This document shows, piece after piece, positions 58,596 to 64,000 of a stretch of 64,000 bases of DNA. The notes under the pieces are model-generated. The model searched no databases and was not told where the DNA came from. It worked only from the letters and a program-made list of their open reading frames with translations. Position numbers and translations under genes: made by a program. Numbering within the stretch: position 1 is the first letter of the stretch; each line of letters opens with the position of its first letter. This stretch comes from Marinibaculum sp040216765 (GTDB lineage: Bacteria; Pseudomonadota; Alphaproteobacteria; Ferrovibrionales; Ferrovibrionaceae): contig JAVJON010000037.1 in NCBI GenBank assembly GCA_040216765.1, positions 1-64,000 on the forward strand. The letters run 5' to 3'.

Positions 58596-58632
58596 GGCCG
58601 GCCGGGTGCAGGCGGGGCGGGGGGAAGCGAAG

Positions 58633-59364
58633 ATGACCTATTGTGTCGGCATGCTGGTGCGCGACGGGCTGATCGCGCTGGCGGATACACGGACCAATGC
58701 CGGCGTCGACCATGTGTCCAGCGTCACCAAGCTGCATGTCTGGGAAGAGCCGGGCGAACGGGTCCTGATGCTGATGGTCGCCGGCAACCTGGCGATCACC
58801 CAGTCCGTGGTCAGCCTGCTGGACGAGGGCGGCGCAGGGGATGCCGGCGTCACCCTGATGAACGTGCCCACCATGTTCGAGGCGGCCCGCCTGGTCGGCG
58901 CGGCAGTACGCGAGATCCATCGCCGCGATGCGGACGAACTGGCCCGGCAGGGGGTGGAATTCGGCGCATCCTTCCTGCTCGGCGGCCAGATCGCCGGGCG
59001 CCGGCTGCGCCTGTTCATGGTCTATACCGCCGGCAATTTCATCGAGGCGACGCCGGAGACGCCCTATCTGCAGATCGGCGAGACGAAGTACGGCAAGCCG
59101 ATCATCGACCGGGTGCTGACCTTCGAGACCGGCCTGCGCCAGGCGCTGAAATGCGCGCTGCTGTCGATGGATTCGACCCTGAAGTCGAACATCTCCGTCG
59201 GCCTGCCGCTGGACCTGGCGATCTACGAGCGGGATTCGCTGCGGCTCGGCCTGCAGCGCCGGATCACCGAGGAGGACGGTTATTTCGGCGGCCTGCGCGC
59301 CCAGTGGCGCGAGGGGCTGAACGCCGCGGTGGCCAATATCCCCGATCCGGACTGGACATGGTAG
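58633..59364 (+). CDS. Anbu-type proteasome-like peptidase
   Basis: A 243-residue homologue of the 20S proteasome beta subunit and HslV, of the Anbu branch. The start MTYCVGMLVRDGLIALADTRTNAG places Thr directly after Met, giving the N-terminal nucleophile after Met removal. Asp18 (ADTRTN) and Lys33 (SVTKLHVW) are the expected catalytic partners. ASFLLGGQIAGRRLRLFMVYTAGNFIEAT and IGETKYGKPIIDR are family motifs. Anbu forms open rings in studied species; its substrates are uncertain. It is the third gene of the ATP-grasp/alpha-E operon. Confidence 0.94.
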   Translation: MTYCVGMLVRDGLIALADTRTNAGVDHVSSVTKLHVWEEPGERVLMLMVAGNLAITQSVVSLLDEGGAGDAGVTLMNVPTMFEAARLVGAAVREIHRRDADELARQGVEFGASFLLGGQIAGRRLRLFMVYTAGNFIEATPETPYLQIGETKYGKPIIDRVLTFETGLRQALKCALLSMDSTLKSNISVGLPLDLAIYERDSLRLGLQRRITEEDGYFGGLRAQWREGLNAAVANIPDPDWTW

Positions 59365-59416
59365 GCTCTGCCGCCCGCCTCGCCAGCACCGGACCAGAGA
59401 GTTTCTTGGAGAGAAG

Positions 59417-61006
59417 ATGCGCGATCTGCAACTGCCCGGCCGTTCCGTCGTCCATGCCCTGAACGGCGCCGCCGCCACCTCCCATCCGGTCAGCACGATG
59501 GCCGCTGTCGATACCCTGCGAAAGGGCGGTACGGCGGTGGACGCGGCGATTGCCGCCTGTGCCGTGCAATGCGTGGTGGAGCCGATGTCCACCGGGATCG
59601 GCGGCGACTGCTTCGCCCTGGTCGTGCCGCCGGGGGAGGAGGTGCCGGTCGGGCTCAATGCCTCGGGCTATGCGCCGGCCGGGCTGACCGCGCAGATCGC
59701 CCGCGACGACGATGGCGAGCGGGTCGGCCTGCAATCGCCCCATGCCGTGTCGATCCCCGGCGCGATCGCCGGCTGGCAGGCGCTGCACGGCCGGTTCGGC
59801 CGGCTGCCCTGGTGGCAGGTCCTGCAGCCCGCGATCGACGCGGCCGAGGACGGCTTCGCGATCACGCCGCGGGTGGCGGTGGACTGGGAACGCGCCGGCG
59901 GCAAGCTGCGCGACCATGAGCCGGCAAGCCGCCACTGGCTGCGCGACGGCCGCTTCCCCGTGGCGGGCGAGCGCTTCGCCGCGCCGGCCCTGGCCAAGGT
60001 GCTGAAGGCCGTCGCCGCCGACGGCGCCGACGCCTTCTATCGCGGCTGGGTGGCGGAAGACCTGGTGGAGACCCTGAACGAGGCCGGCGGCCGCCATGCT
60101 ATGGCGGACTTCGCGGAGTTCGAGCCGGAATTCGTCGACCCGATCAGCACCGACTATCGCGGCCACCGGGTCTGGCAGATCCCGCCGAACGGGCAGGGCG
60201 CGACCACCCTCCTGATGCTCAACATCCTGGAGGGGATGGACCTGGCCGGGCTGGACCCGCTGGGCGCCGAGCGGCTGCACCTGGAGACCGAGGCGTCGAG
60301 GCTCGCCTATGCCGCGCGCGACGCGCATATCGCCGACCCGAAGTTCGTCGACGTGCCGACCGAGCGGCTGCTGTCGCGCGACTATGCCGACCGGCAGCGC
60401 GGCCGCATCGCCCGCGATTCCGTGATGGAGGACGTGGCGGAGCTGAGCGGCCATGTCTATCGCGACACCGTCTACCTGACCGTGGTCGACCGCGACCGCA
60501 TGGTCTGCTCCTTCATCAACTCGCTCTATTTCCCGTTCGGCAGCGGCCTCTGTGGCAAGCGCACCGGGATGCTGCTGCAGAACCGCGGCGCCGGCTTCTC
60601 CCTGGTGGAGGGGCATCCCAACGTCCTGGCGCCGCGCAAGCGGCCGCGCCACACCATCATCCCCGGCCTGGCGACCCGCGACGGCAAACCCTGGCTCAGC
60701 TTCGGCGTGATGGGCGGCGACTACCAGCCGGTCGGCCAGAGCCATGTGCTGACCAACATCGTCGATTACGGCATGGACGTGCAGGAGGCGCTGGACTGCC
60801 CGCGGGTGTTCTACAATGGCGGGCGCCTGGACGTGGAGCGCGGCGTGCCGGCGGAGGTGCGCGCGGCACTGGCCGCCATGGGCCATACCATCACCACCCC
60901 CGACATGCCCTGGGGCGGCGGCCAGGCGATCATGCTGGACTGGGACAACGGCACCCTGGCGGCGGGCTCCGACCCCCGCAAGGACGGCTGCGCGCTGGGG
61001 TGGTAG
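59417..61006 (+). CDS. Gamma-glutamyltransferase family protein
   Basis: A 529-residue Ntn-hydrolase of the gamma-glutamyltranspeptidase family, expected to self-cleave before Thr351 (YRDTVYLTVVDRD) into large and small subunits. Other landmarks are PMSTGIGGDCFALV, AVSIPGAIAGWQAL, RVWQIPPNGQGATTLLMLNILEG and HTIIPGL. The GHTTH motif of classical Ggt is replaced by YRDTVY, as in many uncharacterised bacterial paralogues, so the substrate may not be glutathione. No signal peptide is evident, unlike secreted Ggt, so it should be cytosolic. It lies 52 bases after Anbu, on the same strand, with a GGAGAG ribosome site. Confidence 0.9.
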   Translation: MRDLQLPGRSVVHALNGAAATSHPVSTMAAVDTLRKGGTAVDAAIAACAVQCVVEPMSTGIGGDCFALVVPPGEEVPVGLNASGYAPAGLTAQIARDDDGERVGLQSPHAVSIPGAIAGWQALHGRFGRLPWWQVLQPAIDAAEDGFAITPRVAVDWERAGGKLRDHEPASRHWLRDGRFPVAGERFAAPALAKVLKAVAADGADAFYRGWVAEDLVETLNEAGGRHAMADFAEFEPEFVDPISTDYRGHRVWQIPPNGQGATTLLMLNILEGMDLAGLDPLGAERLHLETEASRLAYAARDAHIADPKFVDVPTERLLSRDYADRQRGRIARDSVMEDVAELSGHVYRDTVYLTVVDRDRMVCSFINSLYFPFGSGLCGKRTGMLLQNRGAGFSLVEGHPNVLAPRKRPRHTIIPGLATRDGKPWLSFGVMGGDYQPVGQSHVLTNIVDYGMDVQEALDCPRVFYNGGRLDVERGVPAEVRAALAAMGHTITTPDMPWGGGQAIMLDWDNGTLAAGSDPRKDGCALGW

Positions 61007-61031
61007 CGGCCGCCGGCCGGCCGCGGGCCGG

Positions 61032-62138
61032 TCACTCGCTGATCCGGTAGCGCGCCAGCAGCTCGTCCCAGTAGGTGCTTTCCAGCACGCCCATCAGCGC
61101 CCGGTTGACCGGTTCGCGCATGGCGCTGCCCTCGGGCAGGATGAAGCCATAGTCCTGCCGGCCGTAGGTCGTCGGCAGGACGCTGACGGAGCCGTGGAAG
61201 TCCTTCGACGCCTCGTAGGTCAGCAGCGGCGAGTCGTGCAGGAAGGCGTCGATGCGGCCCTCCGCAAGCGCCTCCAGCCCGTCATGGACAGTGCCGTACA
61301 GCACCGGCGCCACCGCGCGCTCGCGCAGGAAATCCTCGCTGGCGGTGCCGCCGACGGTGCCGGTGCGGACATGCGCCAGGTCCGACAATCCCCGCACCCG
61401 GCCCTGCAGCCTCTCGGCGGTGAGCGAGGAGGCGATGCCGGCGGTGAAGCTGGAAATCAGCAGGATCGACGCGAACATCCAGACCAGGCCGACGACCCGG
61501 CCGCCGATGGTGACCGGCGCCTTGTCGCCATAGCCGACGGTCGTCATCGTCACGGCGGCCCACCAGAAGGCATTGCCCAGCCCGCGATGGGGCCGGCCGC
61601 CGAACTGCTCCCGGTTGTGGCGGCGTTCGAAGACCCAGAGCAGCAGGCCCGCCACGCCGAGCACCGCGGCCAGGCCCGCCACGGCCAGCAGGAACTCCAG
61701 CGAGAACAGGCCGCGCAGCATCTGCAGCACGATGGAGCCGCGCGCCTGGTGCTGCACGGCGATGCTCCAGCCCGTCGTGTAGAACGGGTTGCTGAAGTCG
61801 ACGCTCTCCTCGCGCGCCCGGGTGATCGTCAGGGGCGCCACGCCGATCGCCAGGCGCCCGGCCTGCACCTCCCGCAGCAGGCCCAGGGTGTTGGCTTCCT
61901 GCAACTCGAAGGAGGTCCCGATCTCCGCGGCGACCGCGCGCCAGACGTCGATCGCCAGGCCGGACCAGTCGCCCTCGGCATCCCGCATGACGAAGGGCGG
62001 CGCCTGCCCGGTGCCGACCTGCAGCGGCGGGCGTGCCGGAGGGTCGGCCCCCGCCTGCTGTGCCGCTGCCGGCAGGGCCGCCGCGATCGCCGCCAGCAGC
62101 AGGATCGCCGCAACGGCCCGGCCGGCCACGCGGCTCAT
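61032..62138 (-). CDS. Prokaryotic ionotropic glutamate receptor-like potassium channel
   Basis: A 368-residue ligand-gated channel of the GluR0 type. Signal peptide at residues 1-26. Lobe S1: GTGQAPPFVMRDAEGDWSGLAID, then APLTITRAREESVDFSNPF, which aligns with animal GluA2 APLTITLVREE, including the ligand Arg (here Arg109). Membrane helix M1 (about 148-170), pore helix and filter TTVGYGD (199-205), helix M3 with SFTAGIASSLT (230-240), matching the SYTANLAAF gate region. Lobe S2: GGTASEDFLRE and the amino-group ligand Asp302 in DAFLHDSPLL. Predicted to be K+ selective and to bind an alpha-amino acid. The start overlaps the panE stop by 4 bases; it converges with the gamma-glutamyltransferase gene. 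Confidence 0.93.
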   Translation of the reverse strand: MSRVAGRAVAAILLLAAIAAALPAAAQQAGADPPARPPLQVGTGQAPPFVMRDAEGDWSGLAIDVWRAVAAEIGTSFELQEANTLGLLREVQAGRLAIGVAPLTITRAREESVDFSNPFYTTGWSIAVQHQARGSIVLQMLRGLFSLEFLLAVAGLAAVLGVAGLLLWVFERRHNREQFGGRPHRGLGNAFWWAAVTMTTVGYGDKAPVTIGGRVVGLVWMFASILLISSFTAGIASSLTAERLQGRVRGLSDLAHVRTGTVGGTASEDFLRERAVAPVLYGTVHDGLEALAEGRIDAFLHDSPLLTYEASKDFHGSVSVLPTTYGRQDYGFILPEGSAMREPVNRALMGVLESTYWDELLARYRISE

Positions 62139-63115
62139 GCGCCGTAGCAACCGGCCAGCCGCGCCCGGTGCCGCACCAGTGCCAGGACCGTGTCGATGGT
62201 CGGGGTCTCGACCCCGACGATGCGGCCGAGTTCCGCCACCGCGGCGACCAGCGCGTCGATCTCCATCGTGCGGCCGGCCTCCAGGTCCTGCAGCATCGAG
62301 GTCTTGTGCGCGCCGACCTTGCGGGCGGTATCGATGCGCTCGTCGATCGACATCGGGAAGCGCACGCCCAGCCGCTCGCCGATCGCCTGGCCCTCCGCCA
62401 TCATCCGGGCGATCACCGCCTTGGTGCCGGGCGTGCCGGCGATGTCCTCCAGGGTGGCGGCGGTCAGCACGCTGACCGGGTTGAACGACAGGTTGCCCCA
62501 GAGCTTCACCCAGATCTCGTTGCGGATGTTGGGGCGCACCGGCGCCTTGACGCCGGCGCCGATCAGCAGCTTCGACAGCGCGGTCACCCGGTCGGAGCGG
62601 CTGCCGTCCGGTTCGCCGAGCGGAAAGCGGTCGCCGGTGCGGTGCAGGATCACGCCGGGTTCGGCCACCTCGCAGGCCGGCCAGAGCACCGCGCCGATGG
62701 CGCGCTGCGGGCCGATCCCATCCCATTGCACATTGCCGGGGTCGACGCTTTCCAGCCGGCGGTCGCGCCAGGGCCCCTCCAGGCCGTGGAAGTACCACCA
62801 TGGGACGCCGTTCGAGCCGGTCACAACCGCGGTGTCGGGACCCAGCAGCGCGGCCATGCGGGGAACCTGGCCAGCCACGCTCGGCGCCTTCAGGGTCAGG
62901 ATCACCACGTCCTGCGGGCCGGCCTCCGCCGGGTCGTCGGTGCAGGACGGATGGACGGTGAAGCTGTCGCCGTCGCTGACCAGCTTCAGGCCGTTCGCCT
63001 TCATCGCCGCCAGGTGCGGGCCGCGGGCGATCAGGGTGACATCGGCGCCGGCACGCGCCAGCAGGGCGCCCAGCCAGCCGCCGATCGCGCCCGCCCCGTA
63101 GATGCAGACCTTCAT
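62135..63115 (-). CDS. 2-dehydropantoate 2-reductase family protein (PanE-like)
   Basis: A 326-residue NADPH-dependent reductase of the ApbA/PanE family. Rossmann motif CIYGAGAIGGWLGALLARAG at the N-terminus, then VVILTLKAPSV, and the catalytic NEIWVKLWGNLSFNPVSVLT with the conserved Lys, Asn and Ser. True PanE reduces ketopantoate for coenzyme A synthesis; many paralogues act on other 2-keto acids, and the operon context (acyl-CoA synthetase, ligand-gated channel) does not favour pantothenate synthesis. It begins 5 bases after the acyl-CoA synthetase gene. Confidence 0.9.
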   Translation of the reverse strand: MKVCIYGAGAIGGWLGALLARAGADVTLIARGPHLAAMKANGLKLVSDGDSFTVHPSCTDDPAEAGPQDVVILTLKAPSVAGQVPRMAALLGPDTAVVTGSNGVPWWYFHGLEGPWRDRRLESVDPGNVQWDGIGPQRAIGAVLWPACEVAEPGVILHRTGDRFPLGEPDGSRSDRVTALSKLLIGAGVKAPVRPNIRNEIWVKLWGNLSFNPVSVLTAATLEDIAGTPGTKAVIARMMAEGQAIGERLGVRFPMSIDERIDTARKVGAHKTSMLQDLEAGRTMEIDALVAAVAELGRIVGVETPTIDTVLALVRHRARLAGCYGA

Positions 63116-63120
63116 GCCGG

Positions 63121-64000
63121 CTACTCCAGTCCCAGGACCTTGGCGAGGCCGATCCGCTGCAGCTTGCCGGTCGCGCCCTTCGGGATCTCCGGCAGCACCA
63201 GGATCTCGCGCGGGACCTTGAAGGCGGCCAGCCGTTCGCCGCAGAACCGGCGCAGTTCCGCCGGGTCCGGCTCCGCCCCCTCGGCCGCCACCACGGCGGC
63301 GGCGACATCCTCGCCCAGTGCGGCATGGGTCACCGCGAAGGTCACCGCCTGCGCCACCGCCGGATGGTCCATCAGCACGTCGTCGACCTCCTTCGGCGCG
63401 ATCTTCTCGCCGCCGCGGTTGATGATCTCCTTCAGCCGCCCGGTGAGGGTCAGGTATCCCTCCCCGTCGATCACCCCCTCGTCGCCGGTGCGGAACCAGC
63501 CGGCGGTGAAGGCCTTGGCATTGGCATCGGGATTGGCGACATAGCCGGCGGTCACGTTCGGGCCCCGGATCACGATCTCCCCGGTCTCCCCGGAGGGCAG
63601 GATCCGGCCGGCCTCGTCCATCACCGCGACCTCCGGCCCCGCGGCGATGCCGACGCTGCCCGGCTTGCGCGCCCGCGGCGGCAGCGGGTTGGAGGCCATC
63701 TGGTGGCTCGCCTCGGTCATGCCGTAGCTCTCGATCACCGGGCAGCCGAAGGTGGCCTCCAGCTCCTCCAGCACCGGCCGCGGCAGCGAGGCGGAGGAGG
63801 AGCGGATCAGCCGCAGCTTCGCCGCCGCCACCGCGTCGGCATTGCGTGCGGCGCGGCCCAGCAGGGCCTGGTGCATGGTCGGCACGGCGGTGTACCAGCT
63901 GGGCTTCGCCTCGCCCAGCCAGGTAAAGAACTTCAGCGCGTTGAAGCCCGGCGTGCAGGCGATGCTGGCGCCGGCGGCGAGCGAAGACAGCACCGCGCCG
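63121..64000 (-). CDS. Acyl-CoA synthetase (AMP-binding), 5' part beyond window
   Basis: The visible 293 residues are the C-terminal half of an ANL-family ligase; the gene continues past position 64000. Seen are SSSASLPRPVLEELEATFG, the A5 motif ESYGMTEASHQMASNPLPP, WFRTGDEGVIDGEGYLTLTGR, KEIINRGGEKIAPKEVDD and the C-terminal catalytic Lys in PKGATGKLQR. The GMTEASHQMASNPLP stretch closely resembles oxalate-CoA ligase/PCS60-type enzymes, so a short dicarboxylate such as oxalate is a plausible substrate. It is the first visible gene of an operon with panE-like and glutamate-receptor-like genes. Confidence 0.9.
   Translation of the reverse strand, partial: GAVLSSLAAGASIACTPGFNALKFFTWLGEAKPSWYTAVPTMHQALLGRAARNADAVAAAKLRLIRSSSASLPRPVLEELEATFGCPVIESYGMTEASHQMASNPLPPRARKPGSVGIAAGPEVAVMDEAGRILPSGETGEIVIRGPNVTAGYVANPDANAKAFTAGWFRTGDEGVIDGEGYLTLTGRLKEIINRGGEKIAPKEVDDVLMDHPAVAQAVTFAVTHAALGEDVAAAVVAAEGAEPDPAELRRFCGERLAAFKVPREILVLPEIPKGATGKLQRIGLAKVLGLE

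Noticed and set aside
62135..63115. Pantothenate biosynthesis operon
   Set aside because: No panB, panC or panD in the neighbourhood; the operon partners are an acyl-CoA ligase and a channel, so only the enzyme family is claimed.

Overview
The window is uniformly GC-rich, densely coded chromosomal DNA. I found no tRNA, rRNA, insertion sequence, prophage or CRISPR array. It looks like a free-living alphaproteobacterium of the Rhodospirillales type. That is an inference from the gene order rpmH-rnpA-yidD-yidC-engB-argB, a GGAAC-type general-stress (EcfG) promoter, several PAS/HPt hybrid kinases, and an Anbu proteasome-like operon.

Layout. Positions 1-308 are gene-free and hold a REP-like repeat. 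Positions 309-5173 (minus) carry a housekeeping block: ribosomal protein L34, RNase P protein, YidD, the YidC insertase, EngB GTPase and acetylglutamate kinase. Positions 5421-10000 (plus) hold a TVP38-type membrane protein, a MerA/Lpd-like flavoprotein, a histidine kinase and a lipoprotein. Positions 10035-14245 hold a small coiled-coil protein, a PAS hybrid kinase and an SDR protein lacking the usual catalytic Tyr.

Positions 14315-34101 form the largest system: otsB, divergent from otsA-glgE-treS/mak-glgB-glgX-treZ-malQ-treY. Most genes overlap or nearly abut. The block encodes trehalose synthesis from UDP-glucose (OtsA/B). It also encodes trehalose conversion through maltose-1-phosphate into branched alpha-glucan (TreS-Mak, GlgE, GlgB), and return of glucan to trehalose (GlgX, MalQ, TreY, TreZ). 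No glgA, glgC or glgP lies in the window, so the GlgE route appears to be the local glucan-building path. A GGAAC-N16-GGTT promoter upstream of otsA points to EcfG general-stress control.

Positions 34201-44950 hold a PhoD-like phosphatase, an amidase, a 1498-residue phosphorelay kinase overlapping a diguanylate cyclase gene, an MFS exporter and a membrane protein. Positions 44947-49551 hold thioredoxin 2, a PaaI-type thioesterase, and two regulators (TetR, HxlR), each beside a strong palindrome and a divergent gene. Positions 49555-54205 hold a metallo-beta-lactamase-fold hydrolase, a BKACE enzyme, a ketopentenoate-hydratase-like protein and another kinase. Positions 54476-55855 encode an ammonium transporter with a sigma-54-like promoter and a strong terminator.

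Positions 56105-61006 hold an Anbu operon (ATP-grasp, alpha-E, Anbu) followed by a gamma-glutamyltransferase, without the transglutaminase that usually accompanies such loci. Positions 61032-64000 (minus) hold an operon of an acyl-CoA synthetase (cut by the window edge), a PanE-type reductase and a prokaryotic ionotropic-glutamate-receptor channel with a TVGYGD pore.
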